Part shown: positions 1-8,943 of the stretch, one piece after another
How positions within the stretch are numbered: position 1 is the first letter of the stretch
Layout: each line of letters opens with the position of its first letter
Origin: Desulfosporosinus sp049943955
Lineage (GTDB): Bacteria; Bacillota; Desulfitobacteriia; Desulfitobacteriales; Desulfitobacteriaceae
Assembly (NCBI RefSeq): GCF_049943955.1
Contig: NZ_JBNFTW010000004.1
Coordinates: 1 to 64,000 of the forward strand
Length of the DNA: 64,000 nt
Direction of reading: 5' to 3'
Notes under the pieces: generated by a model
What the model was told of the DNA's origin: nothing
Database searches by the model: none
The model's input: the letters and a program-made list of their open reading frames with translations, nothing else
Position numbers and translations under genes: made by a program

Positions 1-200
<200 letters not shown>

Positions 201-287
201 AGTTATCTCAACTTCTTTAAAGAAGATGATATCTGCTCATGATTTCATGATTCTTTTTGAAACTCTTGCGAGTTTCTCTCATTGGCT

Positions 288-315
288 GTCCTTGTTGTTT
301 AGTTTTCAAAGACCA
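288..315 (-). promoter_or_regulatory. rRNA leader boxA-like antitermination site
   Basis: On the minus strand, about 100 bases before 16S, lies GGTCTTTGAAAACTAAACAA. This is the usual Firmicute pre-16S leader signature that contains boxA, the NusB/S10 binding site. Identification rests on motif recognition. Confidence 0.6.
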
Positions 316-374
316 GTAAACATATTTATTAGCTGTTAAGAAAGATAGCAAATCTCTTGTCAAGCTAGATTTCA

Positions 375-403
375 ATCATACCATTAATAACCACAAAAGT
401 CAA
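375..403 (-). promoter_or_regulatory. Sigma-A promoter for the rRNA operon
   Basis: TTGACT (403-398) and TATGAT (380-375) are separated by exactly 17 bases on the minus strand, about 170 bases before mature 16S and upstream of the boxA-like leader. No gene start lies between, so it can only drive the rRNA operon. Confidence 0.75.
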
Positions 404-479
404 TACTTATTTTTAATCCATCTAACTTGAATTTCTTTTGTTTTACTTCAGCTCACAAATTACCAAGCGAACATTGACT

Positions 480-509
480 AATATACCATACTTATATTCA
501 CTATTTCAA
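480..509 (-). promoter_or_regulatory. Possible upstream rRNA promoter
   Basis: TTGAAA and TATATT lie 18 bases apart on the minus strand, roughly 100 bases upstream of the stronger rRNA promoter. Tandem promoters are common for rRNA operons, but the region is very AT-rich and chance matches are likely. Confidence 0.35.
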
Positions 510-641
510 CTATAATAAATCAATGTATCTTAGGTTTTATAGCATTAATTATTATATATACTCTCATATTCTCGGCATAGGTAAGCAAATCGTCTTTTTA
601 TGTTTCTTGTTTCTGTAACCCGTATAACAATGTATCTTATG

Positions 642-674
642 AAAAAGAGTCTGACTTCTGTTAGTCAGACTCTT
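642..674 (-). terminator. Rho-independent terminator after lysS
   Basis: An 11-bp perfect stem (AAGAGTCTGAC with GTCAGACTCTT) is followed on the minus strand by a T run. It separates lysS transcription from the rRNA operon downstream. Confidence 0.88.
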
Positions 675-784
675 AATCCTTAAACAAGTAGAAATAGCTC
701 TACAGCAATATCCCTAATCAATTTGTCTCAATTTCAGATATCTAACCAATTCTAAGCTATCTCACAACATCCCTTAAGACAAAA

Positions 785-2275
785 TTATTCTTCGCTATCG
801 GCATCTAGAACACTCTCGTCTCGCGGACGCATGGTTGGGAAGAGGATTACATCTCGTATGGACGCAGAATCCGTTAATAGCATGACTAACCGATCGATAC
901 CGATTCCCAAACCTCCTGTCGGCGGAAGACCATACTCCAAAGCTTGTACGAAATCCTCATCCAAAATGTGTGCCTCGTCATCTCCCTTGGCTCTTTCTGC
1001 AGCCTGGGCTTCAAATCGCTGCCTCTGGTCGATAGGATCATTAAGCTCCGAAAAAGCATTAGCAAGCTCACGCCCAAATATAAACGCTTCAAAACGATCC
1101 GTATATTCCGGATGTTTGGCATTACGCTTAGCTAAAGGAGAAATTTCAACAGGATGCCCGGTAATAAATGTTGGTTGAATCAAATTGGGTTCGACAAAGG
1201 CTTCGAAAAACTCGTTAATGATTTTTCCACGTGATGTGCCTTCATCAACTTGAATACCCTTTTCCTTAGCTATCTCTTGTGCCTGCTCATCCGTTACAAT
1301 CTCGCGAAAATCAACGCCTGAATACTCAAGAATACCCTCCAACATGGGTAATCTGCGCCAAGGTGATTTAAACTCAATAGCTTGTCCTTGATAAGTTATC
1401 ATCGTCGTTCCGTGAACCTTTTTTACAATATAGGAGATCATCTCCTCAGTTAGTTCCATAATATCTTCAAAATTTGCATAGGCCTGATAGAGTTCCATCA
1501 TTGTAAATTCAGGATTATGTTTGATCGAAATTCCTTCATTGCGAAAGGTTCGGCCAATTTCAAAGACTTTTTCAAATCCCCCGACAATAAGACGCTTTAA
1601 AGGAAGTTCCAGAGCAATCCGCAAATAAAGATCGATATCCAGGGTATTATGATGAGTAATGAAAGGACGAGCTGCAGCTCCCCCTGGTATGCTGTGCAAA
1701 GTTGGTGTCTCAACTTCAAGAAACTCTTTAGCTTCAAGATATTCTCGCATGTAGCGAATAATCTTGCTCCGTGTCACAAAAACTTGACGAACCTCAGGAT
1801 TCATGACTAAATCCAAATACCGCCGGCGATAACGTGTTTCTACATTAGTCAGCCCATGGAATTTTTCCGGAAGAGGCCTCATTGCCTTAGAAAGCAACTT
1901 GACATCTCGTGCATGAATCGAGATCTCCCCACGTTTGGTACGAAATACCTCTCCTTCAACTCCAATAATGTCCCCAACGTCGAATTTGGAAATCAAATCA
2001 AAGAGAGTTTGGCCTAAATCATCCTTGCGCATATAAATCTGAATCCGTCCACTTAAATCTTGACTGTGGACAAAAATAACTTTTCCCTGATCTCGTTTGC
2101 TCATAATTCTGCCGGCAACGCTAACCTTCCGACCTTCTAGATTTTCAAAATCATCCAGAATTTCTTGAGCTTTATGAGAACGAATATAGCGATCTGCATA
2201 AGGTTCCAGACCTGCTTGGCGGAAAAGATCAAGCTTTTCTAAACGTATTCGCCAAAGGTCGTTAGTATTATCCAT
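785..2275 (-). CDS. lysS: Lysyl-tRNA synthetase, class II
   Basis: Charges tRNA-Lys with lysine in the cytoplasm. The 496-residue length is normal for the class II enzyme. An N-terminal OB fold for anticodon binding (about residues 50-150, with KVSVAGRIMSKR) precedes the class II catalytic core. The core shows motif 2 around FRNEGIS and the C-terminal GLGIGIDRLVML motif 3. The ATG has a GGAGG ribosome site eight bases upstream. The gene precedes the rRNA operon, the same position as lysS in Bacillus subtilis, and ends in a clear terminator. There is no T-box leader in the 246-base gap before it. Confidence 0.97.
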   Translation of the reverse strand: MDNTNDLWRIRLEKLDLFRQAGLEPYADRYIRSHKAQEILDDFENLEGRKVSVAGRIMSKRDQGKVIFVHSQDLSGRIQIYMRKDDLGQTLFDLISKFDVGDIIGVEGEVFRTKRGEISIHARDVKLLSKAMRPLPEKFHGLTNVETRYRRRYLDLVMNPEVRQVFVTRSKIIRYMREYLEAKEFLEVETPTLHSIPGGAAARPFITHHNTLDIDLYLRIALELPLKRLIVGGFEKVFEIGRTFRNEGISIKHNPEFTMMELYQAYANFEDIMELTEEMISYIVKKVHGTTMITYQGQAIEFKSPWRRLPMLEGILEYSGVDFREIVTDEQAQEIAKEKGIQVDEGTSRGKIINEFFEAFVEPNLIQPTFITGHPVEISPLAKRNAKHPEYTDRFEAFIFGRELANAFSELNDPIDQRQRFEAQAAERAKGDDEAHILDEDFVQALEYGLPPTGGLGIGIDRLVMLLTDSASIRDVILFPTMRPRDESVLDADSEE

Positions 2276-2424
2276 CTTAATTCCTCCATCATTTACTCTT
2301 ATCTTATCAATTTTACCAAATATAGACGCGGCTAAACAAGAAGAATCAAGATTTTAACGTAAAACCAACGATCATTCATCATTTTGGCTGCGTTTCCCAT
2401 AATATGGCTATCTTAAGATCAATA

Positions 2425-2475
2425 AACAAAGTGCAGGATCTGTATTTGATTAACCATACAGAAACACTGCACTCT
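2425..2475 (-). terminator. Two-part hairpin after greA
   Basis: GTGCAG/CTGCAC and, inside it, CTGTAT/ATACAG form a bulged stem. On the minus strand it is followed by TTTGTTT. It probably terminates greA transcripts, although some read-through into lysS is possible. Confidence 0.65.
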
Positions 2476-2521
2476 GCAAAAAGCTTATTTTTTCTGTCCT
2501 AATTTGATAATGGGATAATCC

Positions 2522-2992
2522 TTACTTGATGTCGAGGATTTGATAGTGTAGAATCCCCGCCGGTACATTAACTTCCACGATAGATCCTTTTGTTTGACCC
2601 AAAACAGCTTTACCTACCGGAGACTCGTTCGAAATCTTATTCGTACCCGGATCTGCCTCTGCTGATCCGACAATATAGTACTCCTCTTCGTCTCCATAGT
2701 CAACGTCTTTTAAACGCACCTTTGCACCTAAAGTTACAACATCCGTTCCTTCAACCTCATCAATAACCCGTGCATTCCTGAGCATTTTTTCCAAGGTAAT
2801 AATTCGACCTTCGATAAAAGCTTGATCATTCTTAGCATCGTCATATTCAGAGTTTTCGCTAATATCGCCAAAGTCAATGGCTTGCTTGATCCGCAAGGCA
2901 ACTTCCCGACGCTTTACTGTTTTTGTTAGTTCTAACTCTTCCTCAAGTTTTTTGAGGCCTTCCAAGGTCAGAATGACTTCTTTTTCAGGCAT
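2522..2992 (-). CDS. greA: Transcription elongation factor GreA
   Basis: Rescues backtracked RNA polymerase by stimulating transcript cleavage through the secondary channel. The length of 156 residues is typical. The N-terminal coiled coil (about residues 1-75) carries the acidic tip, visible as DFGDISENSEYDDAK. The C-terminal FKBP-like domain begins near residue 80 and ends in ILDIK. The start ATG follows an AGGGAG site. Its own consensus promoter lies about 130 bases upstream, so it is not simply part of the dusB transcript. Confidence 0.97.
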   Translation of the reverse strand: MPEKEVILTLEGLKKLEEELELTKTVKRREVALRIKQAIDFGDISENSEYDDAKNDQAFIEGRIITLEKMLRNARVIDEVEGTDVVTLGAKVRLKDVDYGDEEEYYIVGSAEADPGTNKISNESPVGKAVLGQTKGSIVEVNVPAGILHYQILDIK

Positions 2993-3122
2993 AGTTTCTC
3001 GCTCCCTTTTCTCGTCCTACGCATTGTGCTATTTATAGTACTTTGCACTTTCTAACAGCCTTTAGCGTACTTCATTTAAACCAGGAACTGTAAAAAATAA
3101 TTCCTCAAATACATTACTCGTT

Positions 3123-3151
3123 ATTATAAGGACCTTGCAAAATATTGTCAA
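3123..3151 (-). promoter_or_regulatory. Consensus sigma-A promoter for greA (and lysS)
   Basis: TTGACA (3151-3146) and TATAAT (3128-3123) are both perfect hexamers with an ideal 17-base spacer on the minus strand. They lie about 130 bases before the greA start, in the greA-dusB gap. Confidence 0.85.
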
Positions 3152-3211
3152 GGATACCACATTCCCTCTTAGCGAGCAATGTTCCCATAGTTTTTCTCTC
3201 TTCGACAAAAT

Positions 3212-4177
3212 CTATTCTCCGTTTTGTAATATTCGACGCATGATGGTTCTCATTTCATCAGCGGATCTTGTTTGCATAATAATATCTCTGAATTGTGCCG
3301 CATTTCGTACCCCTTTGATATACCAAACAGCATGTTTTCTCATTTCGTTAAGACCAATATGTTCACCCTTATAGCGCAACACTCGCTCGAAATGTTGCAT
3401 GGCTACCTTAATGCGTTCTTCAAGGACTGGTTCAGGTAATATTGTACCGTGTTCAAGGAAATACTGGGTTCGGGGAATAAGCCAGGGGTTTCCTAAAGCT
3501 CCGCGGCCGATCATGACACCGTCACATCCCGTCTCCTCAATCATTCTGCGCGCATCTTCCGGACAAAATATATCCCCGTTGCCGATAACAGGGATTTTAA
3601 CCTTGCTCTTAACGTTTCGGATCCAGGCCCAATCAGCCCGTCCTGCATAAAATTGCTCTCGAGTCCGGGCGTGAAGAGTTAACATTTGAACTCCCACGGC
3701 CTCAAGACGACGAGCTATCTCCAAAGCCACAATTTCATCGTGATTCCAGCCAAGACGAATCTTTACCGTAACCGGAATACTAACAGCCTTTACAACAGCG
3801 GCCGCAATAGCTTGTGCCCGCGGCAAATCTCTTAGCAGGGCCGAGCCCTCGCCATTTTTTGTGATTTTAGGAGTAGGGCACCCCATGTTTATATCAATAA
3901 CATTTGCGCCGGCATCTAAAGCCAAAATTGCTGCCTGAGACATTGTTCCCGGATCAGAACCGAATAGCTGAACAATCCTAGGCTCAGGTTCATCTCTCAA
4001 ATCTAACATGCTTAATGTTTTTGAATTACGATAATTCAATGCTTTGTCGCTGATCATTTCTGTCCAAACAGTTCTTCCGCCTAAGGTGCATACCGTTTCG
4101 CGAAAGGCCTTATCCGTTACTCCTGCCAAAGGTGCTAAAAACACGGGAACTCCAAGGTTATAGTTTCCTAGATTCAT
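3212..4177 (-). CDS. dusB: tRNA-dihydrouridine synthase B
   Basis: Flavin-dependent reduction of uridine to dihydrouridine in tRNA. The TIM barrel opens with VFLAPLAGVTDKAFR. It has the Dus signature MGCPTPKITKNGEGSALL with the catalytic cysteine, then phosphate-binding NGDI and GRGALGNPW. I place the start at the second ATG (4177): the GAGG site is 7 bases from it but only 1 base from the upstream ATG at 4183. The protein is then 321 residues. It lies 17 bases after coaX and corresponds to yacF, which in Bacillus subtilis also sits between the folate genes and lysS. Confidence 0.93.
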   Translation of the reverse strand: MNLGNYNLGVPVFLAPLAGVTDKAFRETVCTLGGRTVWTEMISDKALNYRNSKTLSMLDLRDEPEPRIVQLFGSDPGTMSQAAILALDAGANVIDINMGCPTPKITKNGEGSALLRDLPRAQAIAAAVVKAVSIPVTVKIRLGWNHDEIVALEIARRLEAVGVQMLTLHARTREQFYAGRADWAWIRNVKSKVKIPVIGNGDIFCPEDARRMIEETGCDGVMIGRGALGNPWLIPRTQYFLEHGTILPEPVLEERIKVAMQHFERVLRYKGEHIGLNEMRKHAVWYIKGVRNAAQFRDIIMQTRSADEMRTIMRRILQNGE

Positions 4178-4194
4178 ATTCATTCCTCGATTAA

Positions 4195-4962
4195 TTATTT
4201 CTGATTCCGTTCGTAAATGATTAATAGCCCTTCGAGAGTCAGAAAAGGGTCCACTGTTTCAATGGTTTCAGATTCGTGAGAAATCATCTTCGCCAACCCG
4301 CCGGTTGCTACAACTTTAGTTTCCGATCCTAATTCCTCTTTCATTCGTTTAACAATCCCATCAACTTGGCCCGTAAAACCGTAGTATATCCCAGACTGCA
4401 TTCCGGCAACTGTATTTTTAGCGATTACCGAAGTAGGTTTCACCATCTCGACCCTTGGTAATTTGGAAGCGCGCAAAAAGAGGGCTTCCGTTGAAATCCC
4501 AATCCCCGGCGCAATAGCTCCTCCCAAATATTCTCCCCGTTTGGAAACAACACAGAACGTTGTTGCTGTGCCAAAATCTACAATCACCAGGGGTCCGCCA
4601 TATTTAGCATAAGCTGCAACAGCATTTACAATCCGATCGGCTCCAACTTCCCTTGGGTTATCATAAATAATCGGCATGCCTGTCTTAATCCCTGGCCCCA
4701 CTACAAGCGGTTCTACACCAAAATATTTTCGGGCAAGCGTTTCTAAGGTCGGCATAACAGGTGGGACAACTGAAGAAATGACAACAGCGGTTATCTCCTT
4801 AAAGCTTAAGCCACTAAAGTCAAAAAGATTTTTAATCACAACCGCATACTCATCAACAGTTCGAGACTTTTCAGTTGAAACTCTCCAATGATGAGTCAGT
4901 GTCCTTTCATCGTAAACCCCTAAAACAATATTGGTATTTCCTACATCGAATAGAAGAATCAC
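4195..4962 (-). CDS. coaX: Type III pantothenate kinase
   Basis: Phosphorylates pantothenate, the first committed step of CoA synthesis. It shows the ASKHA-fold nucleotide motifs of CoaX: LLFDVGNTN at the N-terminus, GADRIVNAVAAY in the middle, then VDFGTATTF and GIGISTEAL. Its 255 residues are normal. The start codon is GTG, preceded by AAAGGAG seven bases away. It sits in one run with bioY, birA, panD and panC, so pantothenate synthesis and its activation are encoded together. In Bacillus subtilis coaX lies beside ftsH, so this is a local rearrangement. Confidence 0.95.
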   Translation of the reverse strand: MILLFDVGNTNIVLGVYDERTLTHHWRVSTEKSRTVDEYAVVIKNLFDFSGLSFKEITAVVISSVVPPVMPTLETLARKYFGVEPLVVGPGIKTGMPIIYDNPREVGADRIVNAVAAYAKYGGPLVIVDFGTATTFCVVSKRGEYLGGAIAPGIGISTEALFLRASKLPRVEMVKPTSVIAKNTVAGMQSGIYYGFTGQVDGIVKRMKEELGSETKVVATGGLAKMISHESETIETVDPFLTLEGLLIIYERNQK

Positions 4963-4979
4963 ACTACCACTCCTTTTGC

Positions 4980-5531
4980 CTAACGATCTAAGGCGTTTTG
5001 GCGCCGACGAACGACTTCTTGGCCAACCCAGACTGCAATCCCGGCCTTAATCAAATCCCCCATAAAAAGTAAAGGGACAAATCCAATCGTCAGAACACCC
5101 ACCATACTTGTTCCTTGATGCAAAACCCAATGTAAAATCACATAAAGATAACTTAAACCAAAAAGATATAAAATGATAAGGCCTGAAAACACACCAGCAA
5201 TCGCACGCCAAAGGCTTCCTTCACCATAAATGCGCCCCACGGCATAAGCCGCCGCAACATAACCTAACAGAAAGCCAAAGGTAGGTTTCAAAATATATCC
5301 CAACCCCCCGAAGGGCGCGGAGGCAAAAACGGGCAGTCCAAACAGCCCCAATACCAGATAAACCAGCATTGCCATGGCACCATATTCCGCTCCGAGAATA
5401 AGGCCTGAAAGATACACAAAAACCGGGAGAATACTAAAAGGAATCAAGGCAGGCGCCCAATGTATCAGCATACCTGTTAAGCACATTAAAGCCGCAAAAA
5501 CCGATGACATAGCTAATTTCCGAACATTCAT
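4980..5531 (-). CDS. bioY: Biotin transporter substrate-binding component BioY
   Basis: Integral membrane S-component of an ECF-type biotin transporter, with about six hydrophobic segments across 183 residues and the family patterns GFGLPVFA-like and PTFGFLLGY. The start is set at the ATG at 5531, because the GGAGG site abuts the upstream in-frame GTG but is nine bases from this ATG. A BirA-type palindrome lies directly in front of the gene. No ECF ATPases are in the window, so it probably uses shared energising subunits encoded elsewhere. Confidence 0.93.
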   Translation of the reverse strand: MNVRKLAMSSVFAALMCLTGMLIHWAPALIPFSILPVFVYLSGLILGAEYGAMAMLVYLVLGLFGLPVFASAPFGGLGYILKPTFGFLLGYVAAAYAVGRIYGEGSLWRAIAGVFSGLIILYLFGLSYLYVILHWVLHQGTSMVGVLTIGFVPLLFMGDLIKAGIAVWVGQEVVRRRQNALDR

Positions 5532-5546
5532 AAGTCTCACCCTCCA

Positions 5547-5578
5547 TTGTAAACTTAATTTATATTTTGAGTTTACAA
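5547..5578 (-). promoter_or_regulatory. BirA operator upstream of bioY
   Basis: An 8-bp perfect inverted repeat, TTGTAAAC-N16-GTTTACAA, lies 15 bases before the bioY start. It matches the arms and spacing of known BirA biotin operators, and the birA gene next door encodes the DNA-binding form of the protein. Binding would repress bioY when biotin is sufficient. Confidence 0.85.
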
Positions 5579-5631
5579 TAAGAGCCGCTGACTTGCAATA
5601 TATTTCTAAATTATCCAGAAGGAATAATTCC

Positions 5632-6612
5632 CTAAAAATATGCTCCCAGCTTAGATCTCAACTGAACTTCTCCGGCCGAAAACCGCTCCTCACCCTGTTC
5701 TGTGCTTAGGAGTAATTCACCATCCTGAGAAATCCCCTTAAACACTCCGACAATGACCTCCTCGCCGCGCAAAACCCTTACTTCTTCCCCAAGACCAACC
5801 GCTCGAGCCATCCAGTTAGAACGCAGCTCCTGAAAGAGATTTTCTTCCAGAGCCATAACCTGTTTTTCTAAGTACTTTAAAATTGTGGCAGCTAACCTAT
5901 TCAAGTCAACCTCGTACCCCAATATTTCCTGCAACGTTGCAACCGTTAAGGCAGTGCCTAGTTTCTCACTTGAAAAATTGGCATTAATACCAATTCCTAA
6001 TATTAAGGTCTGTACCCTATTCCATTCTCCGACGACTTCGCCGAGTATTCCGGTAATCTTTTTGCCATTATAGAGAAGATCGTTGGGCCACTTAATTCCA
6101 ACCCGCAATTGATATAATTCTTCTATAGCATCCACAATTGCCACACTTGCAGCAAGAGTCAGCTTTGAAGCATTGGCTAAGGACAAGTTTGGCCGGATAA
6201 TTACTGACATCCATAATCCTCCCAGAGGAGACTGCCATTCTCTCTGCATTCTTCCCCGACCTGCATATTGGGTTTTTGCTATAACAACCTGACCATGAAT
6301 TCCTCCCTCACGTGCTAATTCCTTTGCCTTAGCATTTGTTGATGTCAGTTTGTCCTCAATAGCTAGAACATGCCCCAAGGACTTGGTTTCTAACATTTGC
6401 TCAATAACCCAGGCATTTAACGAATTGGGAGTTTTACGGAGACAATATCCTTTTTTGGTATGGGCCTCGATAGCAAATCCTTCTTCTTTTAGCTGTTTAA
6501 TCTGCTTCCAAACTGAAGCTCTAGTAACATTAAGTTGTTGGCTGATTCTTTCACCCGATACGTACTCTCCGGGAAGAGAGACGAGAAGCTGAAGAATATC
6601 ATGACTTGCCAT
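5632..6612 (-). CDS. birA: Bifunctional biotin ligase / biotin operon repressor BirA
   Basis: Attaches biotin to carboxylase carrier proteins and, as biotinyl-AMP-bound dimer, represses biotin genes. An N-terminal winged helix (about residues 1-60, SGERISQQLNVTRASVWKQI) marks the repressor-capable group II type. The catalytic domain carries the biotinyl-AMP loop GRGRMQREWQSP and the KWPNDLLY motif, followed by a C-terminal SH3-like domain. Its 326 residues are normal. It lies just upstream of bioY and its operator. Confidence 0.95.
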   Translation of the reverse strand: MASHDILQLLVSLPGEYVSGERISQQLNVTRASVWKQIKQLKEEGFAIEAHTKKGYCLRKTPNSLNAWVIEQMLETKSLGHVLAIEDKLTSTNAKAKELAREGGIHGQVVIAKTQYAGRGRMQREWQSPLGGLWMSVIIRPNLSLANASKLTLAASVAIVDAIEELYQLRVGIKWPNDLLYNGKKITGILGEVVGEWNRVQTLILGIGINANFSSEKLGTALTVATLQEILGYEVDLNRLAATILKYLEKQVMALEENLFQELRSNWMARAVGLGEEVRVLRGEEVIVGVFKGISQDGELLLSTEQGEERFSAGEVQLRSKLGAYF

Positions 6613-6638
6613 TCGCTTTCGCTCCCTGCTTGATCCAA

Positions 6639-7022
6639 TTAAGATTTTTGTCCATGAATTTCTTCGGACTCAATCTTAGTCGGCCGATTATTCTCATCCA
6701 CAAAAACAACATTTGGCTTGTAATTATGAGCCTCCTCATCCGTAAGCAAACAATAGGAAATAATAATTACCTGATCCCCGATCTGCACCTGCCGTGCTGC
6801 GGCACCATTGAGACAGATCACGCCGGAACGAGGCTCCCCGGGAATGACATAGGTTTCAAACCTTGCACCGTTATTATTATTGACAATCTGTACCTTCTCA
6901 TTAGGTAAAATATTTGCCTTTTGCATCAAGTCTGAGTCTATCGTCACGCTCCCCACATATTGAAGGTTAGCTTCTGTCACAATCGCTCTGTGAATTTTCG
7001 ATTTCATCATCATTCTAAACAT
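6639..7022 (-). CDS. panD: Aspartate 1-decarboxylase proenzyme
   Basis: Makes beta-alanine for pantothenate; a pyruvoyl enzyme formed by self-cleavage at a Gly-Ser bond. With the start at 7022 (MFRMMMKSK) the cleavage serine in YVGS is residue 25, its position in characterised PanD proteins. A GGAGG site lies nine bases upstream. Longer upstream Met codons in frame would lie inside panC and misplace the serine. The start overlaps the end of panC by 8 bases, suggesting coupled translation. Confidence 0.96.
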   Translation of the reverse strand: MFRMMMKSKIHRAIVTEANLQYVGSVTIDSDLMQKANILPNEKVQIVNNNNGARFETYVIPGEPRSGVICLNGAAARQVQIGDQVIIISYCLLTDEEAHNYKPNVVFVDENNRPTKIESEEIHGQKS

Positions 7023-7872
7023 TTGTTTCAACCTCCACGACGATATTATCAATCAAGCGCGTTGGACCGAATTTTACCGCCAGCGCAATTAATACTTGTC
7101 GATTGATTTCTGTAACTTCCGAGAGATCCTCGGCGTCCCTGACCTCCACATAATCGATAACTCCTTGACTGTCACGCATAATGGCATTGCGAATAAAATC
7201 TTCAATGTCTCGGGCTGAACGTTTTCCTTGTTGAATCAATTCTGCCGCTTCATTAAGACTCCGAGACAGTACCAAGGCTTCCTGACGTTGTTCAGGCGAT
7301 AAAAAGACATTACGCGAGCTGAGAGCAAGACCATCCTTTTCTCGAACAATAGGTACACCTCGGACCTCAATAGGAAGATTCAAATCACTAACCATTCGTC
7401 GGATAATCAAGTATTGTTGATAATCCTTTTGCCCAAAAAAGGCTATATCCGGTTGGACAATATGAAACAATTTGCTGACAACAGTGGTGACTCCTCGGAA
7501 ATGTCCGGGGCGATTAGCACCACATAATACCTTGTCCAATTGAGTTACCTCAACAAACGTCACCATGGGCCTAGGATACATTTCTTCCACAGATGGATGA
7601 AAGAGAAGATCAACGCCGCACCCTTCCACTAATTGTGCATCCCTTTCTAAATCCCTCGGATAACGTGCATAGTCTTCGTTAGGTCCAAATTGCAGGGGAT
7701 TGACAAAAATACTTACGACAACAAAAGCTCCTGTTTCTTTAGCCTTCTCAATTAACGTTAAATGACCTCTATGCAAGTAACCCATTGAGGGAACAAGAGC
7801 GATGGTTTTCCCCCTTTGTCTTTCCTCTTTAATGATTTTACGAAGTTCTGAAATTTTAGCAGTTCTAAGCAT
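7015..7872 (-). CDS. panC: Pantothenate synthetase
   Basis: Joins pantoate and beta-alanine using ATP. The adenylate-forming nucleotidyltransferase fold is evident from VPSMGYLHRGHLTLI (HxGH), the FVNPLQFGPNEDYARYPR segment and the FGQKDYQQ/LALSSRN blocks. Its length of 285 residues is typical. It is followed by panD with an 8-base overlap and preceded, at 34 bases, by the DUF2520 gene. No panB (ketopantoate hydroxymethyltransferase) is found in this window. Confidence 0.96.
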   Translation of the reverse strand: MLRTAKISELRKIIKEERQRGKTIALVPSMGYLHRGHLTLIEKAKETGAFVVVSIFVNPLQFGPNEDYARYPRDLERDAQLVEGCGVDLLFHPSVEEMYPRPMVTFVEVTQLDKVLCGANRPGHFRGVTTVVSKLFHIVQPDIAFFGQKDYQQYLIIRRMVSDLNLPIEVRGVPIVREKDGLALSSRNVFLSPEQRQEALVLSRSLNEAAELIQQGKRSARDIEDFIRNAIMRDSQGVIDYVEVRDAEDLSEVTEINRQVLIALAVKFGPTRLIDNIVVEVETNV

Positions 7873-7906
7873 ACCTATGTCCGCCTTTCTTACCTTATAT
7901 TAAACA

Positions 7907-8791
7907 TTAATGTCCAGATAGAGGCTGTTCTAACATTCCTAACATCGACTTCAGCTTAGTTAAATCTTCCGGAGAATAGGTCAACCCTTGTTGAGCCTTT
8001 TTGTCTTCTCCGAGCTCCAGAGCTTTTGACCCTAGTTCCTTGTATATTTTCTTGAGCTTCGAGGGCATATGTTCTAAATGACCTTGTATCACTTTAACAT
8101 CGCCTCGCGCAACCGGCCCTGTCAAGGCTTGAGGAAGTCCCATCTGCTCCAGATTATAGAGAGTCCCTCGCATCAAAGGGATTAATGATGCCAGGGCTTC
8201 ATCCTCTCGGAATCCAGCCTCGGCAAAAAGTTCCACAGCCAAAGAAGCCAATACTACCAGATAATTTGAAGCAACTACGGCTCCTGCATGATACATTGAT
8301 TTCTGAGACGCTAAAATGCGATGAGGGATTCCCCCCAAATCGTTGACAATACCCACCCCAAACTCCTCATCATCACCTTCAATTCCGAAATGAGTCCCGC
8401 TTAAGATCTCCAAAGCCTTTTCTATGCTGGCAAAAGCCTGAAGAGGATGCAGAGAAAGACAGCGTACAGATAAACTCTCTTTGACCCTCAGCACATTCGA
8501 AGGGAGTGAACCTGAACAGTGAATCCATAGTTGTTTTGATTTAATAGAAGGTCTAACACTAAGGTTTTCAGCCACCGTGCGGATTAAGTCATCTTGGGTA
8601 GTTATAAACAATCCATCCGCAGTTGAGGCGAGTTCATCCAATGTAAGATGGTTCTTAGGCAAATACCGGCAAAAGCGTTCATAGGAACTGCGACTTCGCG
8701 TGTGAACACCAATGCAATAGTGTCCCTTCTCCTCTAACCGAAGAGCCAAAGCAGTCCCAACAATCCCTGCTCCGATAATCCCAAACTTCAT
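7907..8791 (-). CDS. Rossmann-fold protein with DUF2520 domain
   Basis: An N-terminal Rossmann dinucleotide-binding domain begins MKFGIIGAGIVGTALALRLEE (GxGxxG). A C-terminal all-helical region (about residues 150-290) is typical of DUF2520 proteins, which resemble 6-phosphogluconate dehydrogenase or ketopantoate reductase-like enzymes in architecture. Its function is not established. Its position directly before panC-panD suggests a link to pantothenate metabolism, possibly a reductase. ATG with an AGGGAGGGG site. The leader upstream is unusually structured. Confidence 0.85.
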   Translation of the reverse strand: MKFGIIGAGIVGTALALRLEEKGHYCIGVHTRSRSSYERFCRYLPKNHLTLDELASTADGLFITTQDDLIRTVAENLSVRPSIKSKQLWIHCSGSLPSNVLRVKESLSVRCLSLHPLQAFASIEKALEILSGTHFGIEGDDEEFGVGIVNDLGGIPHRILASQKSMYHAGAVVASNYLVVLASLAVELFAEAGFREDEALASLIPLMRGTLYNLEQMGLPQALTGPVARGDVKVIQGHLEHMPSKLKKIYKELGSKALELGEDKKAQQGLTYSPEDLTKLKSMLGMLEQPLSGH

Positions 8792-8847
8792 TCTTTCCCC
8801 TCCCTACTCCATTTAGACTACTCTCAAGACTGATTTTGTTTAAGGCT

Positions 8848-8921
8848 GGTGCAACAACCGATTAGGGTTATTTGCCCTGCGTGCTTCCCTCAGGAACTAT
8901 AATCTGAGATGCACCGGGCTC
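8848..8921 (-). other. Structured leader RNA candidate before the DUF2520-panC-panD genes
   Basis: On the minus strand GGTGCA (8915-8910) pairs with TGCACC (8853-8848). This encloses CTCAG/CTGAG and AGGG/CCCT hairpins. GCCC and GGGC segments offer an alternative fold. It lies about 60-130 bases before a pantothenate-linked gene, the position of a cis-regulatory RNA. I cannot assign it to a known riboswitch class. Confidence 0.35.
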
Positions 8922-8943
8922 GACACAATTTTCAAATCGCGAA

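Noticed and set aside
335..363. TTGACA close to 16S as a second rRNA promoter
   Set aside because: At 17-18 bases only CTTAAC or TTAACA is available as -10, too weak.
2276..2424. T-box leader for lysS
   Set aside because: No specifier stem, no AGGGTGG T-box sequence, and the gap is too short.
3201..3207. TGTCGAA 0A box near the end of dusB
   Set aside because: Lies about 50 bases upstream of a perfect sigma-A promoter of a housekeeping gene (greA); likely chance.
8860..8885. CACGCAGGGCAAA, reminiscent of a c-di-GMP-I riboswitch core
   Set aside because: The second conserved helix and the GACGCAAAGCC block are absent.
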